Assembly (NCBI GenBank): GCA_024280755.1 | Contig: JAJRPN010000039.1 | Coordinates: 118,079-182,078, forward strand | Direction: 5' to 3' | DNA: 64,000 bases | Origin: Planctomycetota bacterium | Lineage (GTDB): Bacteria; Planctomycetota; Phycisphaerae; Phycisphaerales; UBA1924 | In this document: positions 52,237 to 61,540 of the stretch, in pieces | Layout of the letters: the number at the start of each line of letters is the position of its first letter | How positions within the stretch are numbered: position 1 is the stretch's first letter | Translations under genes and position numbers: made by a program | The notes under the pieces: model-generated | Database searches by the model: none | The model's input: the letters and a program-made list of their open reading frames with translations, nothing else | Told to the model about the DNA's origin: nothing

Positions 52237-52506
52237 GTGAACCCGCAAAAACTTGATCGATTTTATTCGATCAAATACCCAAGCATGAAGTTAAACATCG
52301 CTTGCACCGATGACACTCGTGTCATGAACACTAACGAGACACTCAACCCATCCGCCGATCGGAGTTCCACCGATTTGCAAGTTCCGAGCCCAACCGATGC
52401 GATCGCGATCAGCGCAACCGAGCTGATCAAGATGATCGAATCTGGGAAAGGAACCGATGTCAATGAGATGATCAGCCAGGTGCTTCGTGATCGCCAGGCT
52501 GCGTGA
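52237..52506 (+). CDS. Small hypothetical protein
   Basis: Up to 89 residues from GTG 52237; internal ATGs at 52285 and 52324 are alternative starts. No start has a convincing ribosome binding site. The C-terminal half (TELIKMIESGKGTDVNEMISQVL) is predicted helical and soluble. It lies 37 bases after the pump operon and could be its last gene. I recognise no family; codon use is consistent with coding. Confidence 0.45.
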   Translation: MNPQKLDRFYSIKYPSMKLNIACTDDTRVMNTNETLNPSADRSSTDLQVPSPTDAIAISATELIKMIESGKGTDVNEMISQVLRDRQAA

Positions 52507-52525
52507 AGTCAATCTCCAATGAGTG

Positions 52526-52554
52526 AAGCTGCAGGTTTAGTCACCTCGCAGCTT
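52526..52554. terminator. Weak hairpin between convergent genes
   Basis: AAGCTGC-AGGT and ACCT-C-GCAGCTT can form an 11-base stem with one bulge. Only TTTGT follows, so termination strength is uncertain. It separates the small hypothetical gene from the convergent CRTAC-like gene. Confidence 0.4.
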
Positions 52555-52589
52555 TGTCTCGCGGATACCTGACACATTTCCGATCCTGC

Positions 52590-54311
52590 CTATGGGCACC
52601 CGGCTGCAAACGCGCCCAAAAAACCAGATACATCAAAGAAGTTGAACAGCCCATCGCCATTGAGATCTGCCTGTGGATGTCCTTGCTGGAACATGGTCAA
52701 AAACGCGGAAACATCGAAGAAGTTCAGCATCGAGTCGCCGTTGAGATCTGCCGGACATGCCAATGCCCGGATGAGATATCGCCCCGGCTGCACATTGGGG
52801 AAGCTTTCCATATCCCCATTGGCCCATTGGATCGTGATCGCAGCGAACGGGTCTGCCCCGATCCCAACATGCACCGAGAGTTCGGATTGGCTCAGGTAGT
52901 TTGTTCCACCATCGAGGTATCGTCTTTGGTTGTGCGAATCTGAATCGATCCAGACATGGGTACCAAAGCCGTTGGGTGCGAGTCCGGCGACTGCGTTGGT
53001 CTCAAACTCGAGCGTGATTGAGTTTGTGCCCACCCCCGCGATATCATTTTTGTAGTACACCATTGGCTGACTGTTGTTGAGCACCACAATATCTTGATCG
53101 CCGTCTTGGTCGAAGTCTACGTTGATCACCCCTCGCCCTTGCCCGGCATCGCTCATGCCACAAGCCTTGGCAACATCTGTAAAGTTTCCGTAGCCGTCGT
53201 TGAGGAACAAGATTGATGGATCGGTTTCAAATCCATTCCAGAACCCGTTGGTTTCGAAGATATCGAGCGCGCCATCATGGTTCATGTCAACCGAAACCGC
53301 TGCCCATCCCCAGTATCCAAAGTTGCAACCGGCGGCAACCGATGACTCAACATAGACATGATCGGTAGCTGTGCCCATGTAGAGCATATTGCCCGAACCG
53401 TTCACGCCGTCGTGTGTGATTCGGCTCGTTGCGTACCAGTCGAAGATACCATCGCCGTTGTAGTCGCCGAAGGTGTTGCCCATGCCATTGGAATCAAGGC
53501 CGGTTCCCGCAATGAGCGTTTGGTCGGTGAATGTGCCGTCGGCGTTGTTGACGAAATACTTTGATGTATAGAAATCGGCGACCCAGAGTAGTTCTGGATA
53601 AAGATCGCCATCCATATCGACAAACTTGGGCGAGAACCCACGATTGGTATCCATCGGGATATCAATCGCGGTTGTGGTGACATCTGCAAATGTTCCATCG
53701 CCGTTGTTCTTGAAGAGCTTTGATCCACCCAACCATCCAGCAACCGCAAGATCGAGATCTCCATCGAGATCATAATCACCAAACGAGGCGCTGTATGATT
53801 CGCCCAGTTCTAAGCTCCCATAGGCGACGCCAGCGATTGCGGTGACATCGGTAAATGTGCCGTCGCCGTTGTTTGACCAGAGGATATTCCAACCCGGCTC
53901 ACGCACAGTTGGTCCTCCAAGCGAGGTCACGAAAACATCAAGATTGCCATCGTTATTAAAATCTCCAACCGCGACGCCGGTGCCTTGGTGCGTCCGATTG
54001 ATCCCGGCTGATGCACCCATATCGACAAAGTTACCTGTGCCATCATTTATATAGAGATGATCGGCGGAGGCAGATCCGCCCAGGATAAACAAATCCTGAT
54101 CGCCATCGTTGTCAAAATCACCCGCAGCACCGCCGGCTGCCATGAACTCCATGTCCGGGCCATTGAACACTTGGGCGTGAGGCGTGCTCAAACCAACAGA
54201 TTGTGTATGATCAACTACAACTGGCGGCGCAGCCGACAGCAACGATACAAAGACACCCTGAGCCGATGTGATAACACACACAACAACTCGGGCCTGAAGC
54301 GCATCACGCAT
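52590..54311 (-). CDS. Secreted FG-GAP/CRTAC-like protein with GC-type dockerin tail
   Basis: A 573-residue exported propeller protein. GAGG lies five bases before ATG 54311, which begins MRDALQARVVVCVITSAQG, a signal peptide. FG-GAP/VCBS repeats with D-x-[DN]-x-D-G turns run through residues 60-400 (DFDNDGDQDLFIL, DFNNDGNLDVFVT, DYDLDGDLDLAVA, DMDGDLYPELLWV, DFDQDGDQDIVVL). An ASPIC/UnbV-like strand region follows (AITIQWANGDMESF). The final 55 residues hold two dockerin-like units (LNFFDVSAFLTMF, FNFFDVSGFLGAFAAGCP) ending in Gly-Cys-Pro. It is similar in plan to the gene at 27263 but has the full GC-type end. Confidence 0.9.
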   Translation of the reverse strand: MRDALQARVVVCVITSAQGVFVSLLSAAPPVVVDHTQSVGLSTPHAQVFNGPDMEFMAAGGAAGDFDNDGDQDLFILGGSASADHLYINDGTGNFVDMGASAGINRTHQGTGVAVGDFNNDGNLDVFVTSLGGPTVREPGWNILWSNNGDGTFTDVTAIAGVAYGSLELGESYSASFGDYDLDGDLDLAVAGWLGGSKLFKNNGDGTFADVTTTAIDIPMDTNRGFSPKFVDMDGDLYPELLWVADFYTSKYFVNNADGTFTDQTLIAGTGLDSNGMGNTFGDYNGDGIFDWYATSRITHDGVNGSGNMLYMGTATDHVYVESSVAAGCNFGYWGWAAVSVDMNHDGALDIFETNGFWNGFETDPSILFLNDGYGNFTDVAKACGMSDAGQGRGVINVDFDQDGDQDIVVLNNSQPMVYYKNDIAGVGTNSITLEFETNAVAGLAPNGFGTHVWIDSDSHNQRRYLDGGTNYLSQSELSVHVGIGADPFAAITIQWANGDMESFPNVQPGRYLIRALACPADLNGDSMLNFFDVSAFLTMFQQGHPQADLNGDGLFNFFDVSGFLGAFAAGCP

Positions 54312-54539
54312 CAAAACCTCATTTTATAGCCGTTCGTGCCCCCACGAATGACCCCCCCGATGAACAGCATCGGTTCTTGTAAAGTATACTACATTTTTAC
54401 TTCTACGCAAAGCCCGAATCAATTTTGATGTTTGCACTCTCAACTGTTCCCCAAGCATAAATCTTCGCAACACCTCTATTTTCTATCTTTGATAGGTTTT
54501 CGAGCGGTGTCCCAATTTACTAGGGTGAGTGTAATTCAC

Positions 54540-55075
54540 AAACGACGCTTGCGCCTATGGGAGGATGCGAGAATAAAACAGGATCAGAATAGTACCGCAG
54601 AACTGATTGCCTCCGATGTTCTGGACTTGGATCGCGACTAGGCCGACAAGCATGGCGTACTTGGATTTGCCGAGGTTGACGAGGAGTACAGCACATCATG
54701 CAGCGATGAGCCCATTCGACAAGATATCTGCGAAGAAGCCGCTCAGCTTTGTCACTTACTTTGCCAAAGTGAATAGTCATCTCCATCGACAAAGGCATTG
54801 ACGCAACGGACTGGGAAAACATCATCATCCTCTATGGCCGACTTTTACAACTTCACCCATCGCCTGTCTATTCATTGAATCGTGCGATCGCCTTGGATGA
54901 ATCTGGAAAAGCGCATCGGGCCATTATTCAAACCAAAGAACTCCAAAGCCATCAAAGCATGAAGGACTACTCTCTTCTCGACTGCGCAATCGCCCGCATG
55001 CACAGCCTTGATGGAAACGAAGACCAGGCGATGCGGCACTCTGCAAGACAATGGCTCTACATGAAAGAGCGTTAG
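54540..55075 (+). pseudogene. Decayed ECF sigma factor (DUF6596/SigJ-like C-terminus)
   Basis: The remains of the C-terminal part of an ECF sigma factor with a DUF6596/TPR-like end. One frame gives EVDEEYSTSCSDEPIRQDIC and EEAAQLCHLLCQSE (54654-54773), matching the usual FNEGYSASSG..LVR.DLC.EAIRL block. A second frame gives DATDWENIIILYGRLLQLHP and SPVYSLNRAIALDESG through to 55075, matching the downstream family block (W..I..LYD.LL...PSPVV.LNRAVA). The parts are separated by an in-frame stop at 54639-54641 and a frame change near 54770. No intact sigma-2/sigma-4 region remains. It cannot make a working sigma factor. Confidence 0.75.
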
Positions 55076-55102
55076 TAGAACGAAAAACACGCTCTACAAA
55101 AA

Positions 55103-55133
55103 CAAATCGCCCCGATTAGATCAGGGCGATTTG
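55103..55133 (-). terminator. Rho-independent terminator of the 55156-56754 gene
   Basis: A ten-base stem (CAAATCGCCC / GGGCGATTTG) with an eleven-base loop. On the minus strand it is followed by TTTTTG, and it lies 23 bases after the stop of the secreted protein gene. Confidence 0.8.
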
Positions 55134-55155
55134 TATTACAGATCAGAACTGTTCA

Positions 55156-56754
55156 TCATGGACAGCCATCGCCAAATGCTTGCAGGAAGATGGAGATATC
55201 AAAGAAGTTCAATTGCCCATCGCCACTAAAATCTGCGGGGCACGCCGGGGCTGTTGCACCTTGATACACGAGGTATCCAGGGTCACTCATCACCGAACTC
55301 ATCAAGACACTCGTTACCTCGCAGGTGTAGGCGCCTTCTGTATCAGAGCCCGAGTTGATACTCAAGAGATTGGTCGTTGCTCCGGCATAAAGCGGGCCAT
55401 CAGCGACCTCGATGCCGTCCTTAAACCACTGAAAATCTGTGGTGTTGGTTGCCAAGACCTGCATCTCAAGTCCAAACCCAGCAACATCTGTCACATGGCT
55501 CTGGGGATGCATCGTGATTGCTGATCCGGTCTGATAGTGGGTCACGGTGTCTAAGCGACTCAGCCCTTGGTTGATGTCGCTGACAAAGATTTCGTTGTTT
55601 ATGAAAGTCATCGCCAGTCCAAAGGATGCCGATCGCAACCCGCTCGATGGTTCAAGCGATCCCACCTGAATCCCTGTGTGGGACTCAAAGAGTTTGACCG
55701 TTGCGCTGCCGGCATGCGCCCCCTCGCCGTTCGACGAACTGACTACAACGAGCCCGTTTTCGTTAATCTCGGCGTTCATGCGGATCAGTGATTCTGTCGG
55801 AGCATTGACCACCATAATCCTGTTGCGAAACTCACCGGTTGCCAAATCGTATGCGAACACCGAGCCAGTATTCAGGCCGTATGGATCGTCGCCGGGGGCA
55901 CACACGATCAGTGTGTCGTCGTTCATCGCGAGTTCTGTGCCCCAACCATCGGTCCATTGATTTCCCACGGGGGGTAGGATTTCATGGAGCAACGCCCGGG
56001 TAACGACATCAAATATATATATCCCTTGTTCTTCGGCTACGCTAGGATGATCTCTCTGCATAACCGTGAGCAACCCGTTGTGCATCTCGATTTCGTCACC
56101 AAACAGTGAAAATGGAGTGCTCCCAATGACGGCCTCACCGTAGATGACATCAATTTGCGATCCATCAGTTGCGTCGTAGAGGTACACACATCCTGTGAAG
56201 TTATCATATGCGGGTTGGCTGACCGCAATAACCCCATTATCGATTTCGATGTCGAAGCCGAACCCAAAGTTAAAATTCAGTATATTGTCCGGGAGAAGCT
56301 CGAACCGGAGTGCCCCCGTCACCGCGTCGTACACCCAAACCTGATCTTTATCCTGGGCTGCAGTTCCAGCGAAGTCTCCGGCACTCGTCGCGACAACAAT
56401 GTTCGTCCCTTCCATCGCAATCGACCTGCCGAAGTCACCGGGCTCATCCGCATCAATCGGGGCCACGAGCGTATAAAGTTCAGCACCGGTAGTTGTGTCA
56501 TATACGAGCACTCGACCCGTCCATATATCATGGAGTTCCGGACTCGCGATCGCCAGGCGACCAAAACCGTTGGCGAGATCAAATCCATAGACGCTTGTGG
56601 CGGCGATGTCAGTTGGCACGGTATAAATGATCCCAGAATCATTGATGACTTGGGCATCGGCACCCATGCCGGTAAAGGCGATCAGTGCTGATAAACCGAG
56701 AAATGAAGCTGTTCGAAATGTTTGTTGGTTTTTCATGTGGTCTTTCTTGTTCAT
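55156..56754 (-). CDS. Secreted propeller and Ig-like protein with GC-type dockerin tail
   Basis: A 532-residue exported protein. GAGG lies six to seven bases before ATG 56754; the signal peptide includes FLGLSALIAFTGMGADAQ. Residues 45-410 are FG-GAP/PQQ-like repeats that read as a beta-propeller, each with a VxVYDxxTG block (RVLVYDTTTGAELYTL, QVWVYDAVTGALRFEL, CVYLYDATDGSQIDVI, SVFAYDLATGEFRNRI). An Ig-like domain follows (ITMHPQSHVTDVAGFGLEMQ, TEGAYTCEVTSV). It ends CPADFSGDGQLNFFDISIFL and QAFGDGCP, a single GC-type dockerin unit. It is probably extracellular; the sigma/kinase operon diverges from it 135 bases away. Confidence 0.88.
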   Translation of the reverse strand: MNKKDHMKNQQTFRTASFLGLSALIAFTGMGADAQVINDSGIIYTVPTDIAATSVYGFDLANGFGRLAIASPELHDIWTGRVLVYDTTTGAELYTLVAPIDADEPGDFGRSIAMEGTNIVVATSAGDFAGTAAQDKDQVWVYDAVTGALRFELLPDNILNFNFGFGFDIEIDNGVIAVSQPAYDNFTGCVYLYDATDGSQIDVIYGEAVIGSTPFSLFGDEIEMHNGLLTVMQRDHPSVAEEQGIYIFDVVTRALLHEILPPVGNQWTDGWGTELAMNDDTLIVCAPGDDPYGLNTGSVFAYDLATGEFRNRIMVVNAPTESLIRMNAEINENGLVVVSSSNGEGAHAGSATVKLFESHTGIQVGSLEPSSGLRSASFGLAMTFINNEIFVSDINQGLSRLDTVTHYQTGSAITMHPQSHVTDVAGFGLEMQVLATNTTDFQWFKDGIEVADGPLYAGATTNLLSINSGSDTEGAYTCEVTSVLMSSVMSDPGYLVYQGATAPACPADFSGDGQLNFFDISIFLQAFGDGCP

Positions 56755-56889
56755 GTGATGCCTCAGAAACTTGTATTTCTGAAGGAATCAAGGCCTGTGG
56801 CTGTTCGGAAAAGACGATCTCCTGTATACTCATGCGCAGAAGGCGTGTGAATCTCCTATTGATTTCTGAAGTTTTTAGAAAGTATCCCT

Positions 56890-57471
56890 ATGCCCGATAA
56901 AGCACGATTTACACAAGTCTTGCAGATATTGGGTGTGGATGCCACTGGGGATCAATCGCTCGAACTTGATGCCTTGCTCGCACAGATTTACGACGAACTC
57001 CGCTCCATCGCCGGCTCATACCTTCGCCAAGAACGCCCAGACCACACTCTCCAACCCACCGCCCTCGTTCACGAGGCCTACTCCCGCCTAGTCGATCAAA
57101 CCCAAATCCCCTGGTCCGACGCCGCTCACTTTCGCGCCATCACCGCCAAAGTAATGCGACAAGTCCTCATCGACCACGCCCGCAAACACAGCACACTCAA
57201 ACGCGGCGGCAATCGACTCAAGGTGACACTCTCCGACACCGACGGTGCCGCACAAATAAATACACTCGACATGCTCGAGCTTGATGAAGCGATGGAAAAA
57301 CTTCAGCAGCATGATCAACGCAAAGCCAAAGTTGTCGAACTGCTGTTCTTCGGCGGGATGACGCACAAAGAGGCGGCACTTGTCATTGGAGTGTCCCAGA
57401 AAACAATCGAAGCGGACTGGTACATGGCCCGCGCATGGCTTGGAAAACAACTCAGAGAAGAACCAACATAA
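56890..57471 (+). CDS. ECF sigma factor (planctomycete TIGR02999-like)
   Basis: A 193-residue sigma factor with sigma-2 region (IYDELRSIAGSYLRQERPDH, LVHEAYSRLVD, HFRAITAKVMRQVLIDHAR) and sigma-4 helix-turn-helix (ELLFFGGMTHKEAALVIGVS, KTIEADWYMARAWL). These blocks match the ECF group that planctomycetes pair with Ser/Thr kinases. Its stop overlaps the kinase start by one base (TAATG), so expression is coupled. A TATACT at 56825-56830 is a possible -10, without a good -35. The divergently transcribed GC-tailed gene may be one of its targets; this is inference. Confidence 0.93.
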   Translation: MPDKARFTQVLQILGVDATGDQSLELDALLAQIYDELRSIAGSYLRQERPDHTLQPTALVHEAYSRLVDQTQIPWSDAAHFRAITAKVMRQVLIDHARKHSTLKRGGNRLKVTLSDTDGAAQINTLDMLELDEAMEKLQQHDQRKAKVVELLFFGGMTHKEAALVIGVSQKTIEADWYMARAWLGKQLREEPT

Positions 57472-60092
57472 TGGACGCAAACCGATTCGAGCGAATCAGC
57501 GAACTCTTTGAAGCGGCGCGGTCTCTCCCAAAGAGAAAATGCGATGAGTATCTATCAAAGGCATGCGCCGACGATTCCGAACTTCGCGGCGAAATCGAAG
57601 AACTGCTCGCCGAACACTCCCGACAGAGCCCGCTCGATACCAACACCCCCGGAGAGCTCGCAGGACTCATATCCCGCCAGAAGGTAGAAAGCCAAACCGA
57701 TACACCTACAAAGATTGATCGGTACAGCATTATTGATCATATCGGCGAGGGTGGTATGGGCTCAGTGTACGAAGCCCGCCAACAGAATCCTGACCGGTCC
57801 GTCGCCCTCAAAGTCATCAAACGAGGCATGGATACAAAGCAAGTGATCGCACGGTTCGAAGCCGAACGCCAAGCGATCGCAATGATGGATCACCCAAACA
57901 TTGCACAAGTCTTTGATGCAGGAACAACCGAGGACGGACGCCCGTTCTTTGCGATGGAGTTTGTCCGTGGCGTGTCGATCATCGAGTATTGTCAAACACA
58001 CACACTTAATTTTCATGCAAGGTTGGATTTGTTTGTCCAAGTCTGCAGAGCGATCCAGCATGCACACCAAAAGGGAATCATCCACCGCGATATCAAGCCC
58101 AGCAATGTTTTAGTGACTGAAGTTGATGGCACTCCTGTGCCCAAAATTATTGATTTCGGAATCGCCAAAGCTACCGACGCCAGGCTCAATACCAAAACAG
58201 CCATTACAATACACGGGCAGCTTGTCGGAACGCCGGCATATATGTCGCCAGAGCAAACAAAGCTCAACAATCAACATGTTGACACACGCACCGATATCTA
58301 TTCGCTCGGCGTGCTGCTCTACGAGTTGTTAACCGGCACTACGCCGTTCACGGACAAAGACCTGCTTAGCAAGGGATTCGCTGAAATGATGCGGGTCATC
58401 AATGATGACGAGCCTGATAAACCAAGCACCAGGCTAATCACGCTCGAAAAACAGGGCGCAACATCGGCCATTGATCAAAAAAACGATTCACGAAAACTCG
58501 GCTCACTACTCCAAGGCGACCTGGACTGGATCGTGATGAAGTGCCTCGAAAAGAACCCTGATCGACGATATGAATCTGCGAGTGCCCTCGCCCAAGACAT
58601 CGCACGATTCATGCACAACGAACCCGTTGAGGCTCGCCCTCCAACACGCTCATACCAGATTCAAAAATATATCCAAAGGCATCGCGGCCAGGTCATTGCA
58701 GGCGCAGCCGTCATGGGCGTGCTTCTCTTGGGAATCGCGGGAACCACCATCGGCATGATCTGGGCACTCGATGAACAAGCCAACGCAAAGCAAAGCGCTG
58801 TGGTTGCTGAGAATGAAGCCCAGACGGCTGAGGAAATTGTAGAGTTCCTGCTTACGGATCTGCTAGGGGCTGCGGATCCTGCAAGAATGGAAGACCGCGA
58901 TCTCACCGTTCGCCAAGCGGTATCGATCGCTTCGGAATCTATCGAAGGCAAGTTTGCCGATCGCCCAGGAGTCGAAGCCCGCGTTCGGCTCACCATTGCC
59001 CAAACACTCGAACAGCTCGGGGTCTTTGATCAAGCCGAGCCGCACCACCGCCGACAACTCGAAATTTACCGATCACTCGAGGGAGAAGCGGGCAACGATA
59101 CCATCAACGCGATGCACTCGCTGGCATCAAACCTCATGTACCAAGGCCGATTTGACGATGCAATCGAGATCACGCTTGATGAAATTGCAATCTTGCGCGA
59201 TTCACGCAAACCCAGCGACAGCCAACTTAACAATGCGCTCAGCAGCCTAGGGGTCGCATATCTCCAGACGGGCCAATATGCAAAGGCTGCTCCGATCCTT
59301 GAAGAAACACTCCAAGCCAAACGACTCTCAAATGGCGATCTTGACCCGAGCACTTTGTCATCGATCCACAACCTTGCCGGGCTCTATGGCCAGATCGGAC
59401 AAAGCGAACGATCGCTCGAACTCTCAAGAGAAGCATACCAAGGACGACTCGAAACCCTCGGGCCTGGCGACCCACGAACCTTCGGCTCGCTCAATCTCGT
59501 CACATGGATGCTCAACAAACTTGAACGATATGACGAGGCCAAAGTGATCCTGAAGGATGCAATTGCCAATGCTCAAGCAAGGCTTGGCCCAACGCATGTA
59601 CAGACCATCGGGCTGATTCGAACATTGGCAAACCAACACAGGAAACAAGAAGAGTTTGCGCAAGCCGAGCAGCTCCTCACGCCAATGCTGGCTGCGCTGC
59701 GAAACACACTCGGCGATAAGAACATTAACACCTTCTCTGCAATGCGATCACTCGCCAGCGATATCGCCGAGCAAGGCAGGAACGACCAGGCCCTCGTCCT
59801 CTTTGCCGAGGCGCTCCAACATGCCAGAGCTGCGCTCCCCCCGTCAAGTACCGATCTCGCCTATTTCATCAGCAGCTACGGAGCATCCCTCACACGATCA
59901 CAACGCTTTGAAGAAGCCCAAAGCTTGTTTTTAGAAGCCGAGGGCATTCTTGAAACCGCCGGGCCCGGAAAGGAAAATATCAAAGCCGCCAATAGAGATT
60001 TGATGATCAAGCTCTACACCGTATGGAATGCACAAGATCCTGATGCTGATCGAGAAGCCAAGCTCGAAGCACTCATGGGCAAAGACCAATAG
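57471..60092 (+). CDS. Membrane Ser/Thr protein kinase with TPR sensor domain
   Basis: An 873-residue kinase starting at ATG 57471 inside the sigma factor stop codon (TAATG). A helical N-terminal segment (1-80) resembles those that bind or follow the ECF factor. The kinase domain holds GEGGMGSVYEARQ (92-104), Lys114, HRDIKPSN (205-212), DFGIAK (228-233) and GTPAYMSPEQ (253-262). One transmembrane helix spans about 408-432 (VIAGAAVMGVLLLGIAGTTI). The extracytoplasmic 440 residues are TPR repeats (ATSNL-like units: YRSLEGEAGNDTINAMHSL, YLQTGQYAKAAPILEETL, GQIGQSERSLELSREAY). It probably senses a periplasmic signal and controls the sigma factor by phosphorylation, as described for related systems. 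Confidence 0.93.
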   Translation: MDANRFERISELFEAARSLPKRKCDEYLSKACADDSELRGEIEELLAEHSRQSPLDTNTPGELAGLISRQKVESQTDTPTKIDRYSIIDHIGEGGMGSVYEARQQNPDRSVALKVIKRGMDTKQVIARFEAERQAIAMMDHPNIAQVFDAGTTEDGRPFFAMEFVRGVSIIEYCQTHTLNFHARLDLFVQVCRAIQHAHQKGIIHRDIKPSNVLVTEVDGTPVPKIIDFGIAKATDARLNTKTAITIHGQLVGTPAYMSPEQTKLNNQHVDTRTDIYSLGVLLYELLTGTTPFTDKDLLSKGFAEMMRVINDDEPDKPSTRLITLEKQGATSAIDQKNDSRKLGSLLQGDLDWIVMKCLEKNPDRRYESASALAQDIARFMHNEPVEARPPTRSYQIQKYIQRHRGQVIAGAAVMGVLLLGIAGTTIGMIWALDEQANAKQSAVVAENEAQTAEEIVEFLLTDLLGAADPARMEDRDLTVRQAVSIASESIEGKFADRPGVEARVRLTIAQTLEQLGVFDQAEPHHRRQLEIYRSLEGEAGNDTINAMHSLASNLMYQGRFDDAIEITLDEIAILRDSRKPSDSQLNNALSSLGVAYLQTGQYAKAAPILEETLQAKRLSNGDLDPSTLSSIHNLAGLYGQIGQSERSLELSREAYQGRLETLGPGDPRTFGSLNLVTWMLNKLERYDEAKVILKDAIANAQARLGPTHVQTIGLIRTLANQHRKQEEFAQAEQLLTPMLAALRNTLGDKNINTFSAMRSLASDIAEQGRNDQALVLFAEALQHARAALPPSSTDLAYFISSYGASLTRSQRFEEAQSLFLEAEGILETAGPGKENIKAANRDLMIKLYTVWNAQDPDADREAKLEALMGKDQ

Positions 60093-60100
60093 CCAATGAA

Positions 60101-60131
60101 GAACGCCGCCGATAGAGCATCGACGGCGTTC
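60101..60131 (+). other. Hairpin after kinase gene
   Basis: GAACGCCG-C-CGAT and ATCG-A-CGGCGTTC form a twelve-pair stem with one internal mismatch. No T-run follows, so it may be a processing or stability element rather than a classical terminator. It lies between the convergent kinase and lectin genes. Confidence 0.5.
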
Positions 60132-60175
60132 GAGTTGTGGTCTCCTATAAATGCTTCACACAAATGCACATTGAG

Positions 60176-61219
60176 TTATGGGCATCCGGCTCCGAACAGG
60201 CTGAGGAACTCGGAGACATCGAAGAAGTTGAGTTGGCCATCATTGTTCAAATCGGCAGCACATGGATTCGGGCTCGCCACCTCCACAATGCCAAACACTG
60301 CTGAACCCCAGTTGTACGCACCATCAAACCAGAGCGTGCTGTTGTTCCACATGATGATGTAGTTCTGGCTTGCCCCACCATTGGGTTCATTGGGGAACCA
60401 AGGCAGGTAGGTTGCCAGCGAATCATTATCCCACTTGTAAATCCCCTCAAAGCCGGTATCGGTCATCCCGAGCCAAGAATGGCGACCCATACCATCGAAC
60501 TCAACCACATTCGATCGAACCCAACTGTTCTCAGCCGAATCGTCTATCGTCACGAGATGCCCGCCGAGCAATCTTGCAGCGGCGTCTGCCTGATGACGGT
60601 TGGATTCATCGAGCAGGTAGTAGGTATGACCCTCGTAATAAAACGGCCCGGCGAGCGTTTCGGGAATATCCAGCTCGACAATGCCATACACAGGCGTAAA
60701 AAGATCGCCCCAGTTATTCTGGAGATCATACCAATGAGGGAACCCATCGAGCATTGCTGCATAGTTTTCATTGGTGCCTCCGTTTGGTTCTCCACCTGGC
60801 GACCAGTTGGTATACCCAACAGTTTCTCCATTGGCCCATACGAAATCGCCTTCAACATCACGATCAGTCAAACCCAACCAGCCATTGCGCCCATTCCCAT
60901 CAAAATCCAGCACGCTGTTGCGAATAAATGAGTTCTCTGTTGCGCTATTGATCGTAATGAGATGCGCACCATAGTTCGCCACTGCGGCCTGTTCGCTCTG
61001 CTCCCAAGTCGATGGTTCGAGCAAGTAATACGCCTTGCCCCCAAGCCCGAACGGCCCGGCGATGGCTTGGGGAAGCCCGGCCCCGGTGCCCATCCCAGCC
61101 TCAACCGTTTCGCTGATCGTGGCTTGAGGAGATGCGATATCTCCCTGTGCGAGCGCATGCCCTGATCCTGCAATCAATGCCATGATACCGATCCCAATCC
61201 CTGTTGCTTTGTGTGTCAT
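60176..61219 (-). CDS. Secreted double C-type lectin-like protein with GC-type dockerin tail
   Basis: A 347-residue exported protein. GGAG lies seven bases before ATG 61219, followed by a signal peptide (MTHKATGIGIGIMALIAGSG...ALAQ). Two C-type lectin-like domains are clear: residues about 55-175 (YYLLEPSTWEQSEQAAV, GWLGLTDRDVEGDFVWANGE, NWSPGGEPNGG) and 185-300 (YYLLDESNRHQADAAARLLG, SWLGMTDTGFEGIYKWDND, FPNEPNGGASQNY). The calcium/sugar-type EPN and WND-like residues (GEPNGG, NEPNGG) are present in both, so they may bind carbohydrate. It ends NNDGQLNFFDVSEFL and SLFGAGCP, a GC-type dockerin. It is convergent with the kinase gene. Confidence 0.9.
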   Translation of the reverse strand: MTHKATGIGIGIMALIAGSGHALAQGDIASPQATISETVEAGMGTGAGLPQAIAGPFGLGGKAYYLLEPSTWEQSEQAAVANYGAHLITINSATENSFIRNSVLDFDGNGRNGWLGLTDRDVEGDFVWANGETVGYTNWSPGGEPNGGTNENYAAMLDGFPHWYDLQNNWGDLFTPVYGIVELDIPETLAGPFYYEGHTYYLLDESNRHQADAAARLLGGHLVTIDDSAENSWVRSNVVEFDGMGRHSWLGMTDTGFEGIYKWDNDSLATYLPWFPNEPNGGASQNYIIMWNNSTLWFDGAYNWGSAVFGIVEVASPNPCAADLNNDGQLNFFDVSEFLSLFGAGCP

Positions 61220-61420
61220 CCTGCTGCTCCATTCTGTGTTGTGGTTCTGCGTGGCTCGATTGTGAGTTTCGAAACTCTCAATCACTCGAAGCAGGTCTTG
61301 AACATCCCCTGCATCTTGTCATGCGCAATCCACCCACGAAACTCCTAGAGCAAGTTCAAAAAATCTTGTAGTTTTCTCGGCGAGGCACAACCCCCAGCTC
61401 GTTCTTGCTGAACTCGGTTT

Positions 61421-61458
61421 AAAAAAGCACCACTGGCTGCATACCAGTGGTGTTTTTA
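61421..61458. terminator. Strong hairpin terminator, upstream of the IS remnant
   Basis: CACCACTGG (61428-61436) and CCAGTGGTG (61444-61452) form a nine-base stem, preceded by AAAAAAG and followed by TTTTTAT, so it can act in both directions. It is about 200 bases upstream of the lectin gene start; it may belong to a gene lost when the IS arrived. Confidence 0.8.
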
Positions 61459-61540
61459 TAAGTGGAGATAACAAACACTCCCAGCTCAGAGCCGGTCATG
61501 TTTTTAACAGAATGGGATGGGTCTTATGGGCACCCTGTGA

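Noticed and set aside
54432..54641. Independent small gene before the sigma remnant
   Set aside because: It has no ribosome site, ends at the stop within the decayed sigma factor and only its last part fits that remnant.
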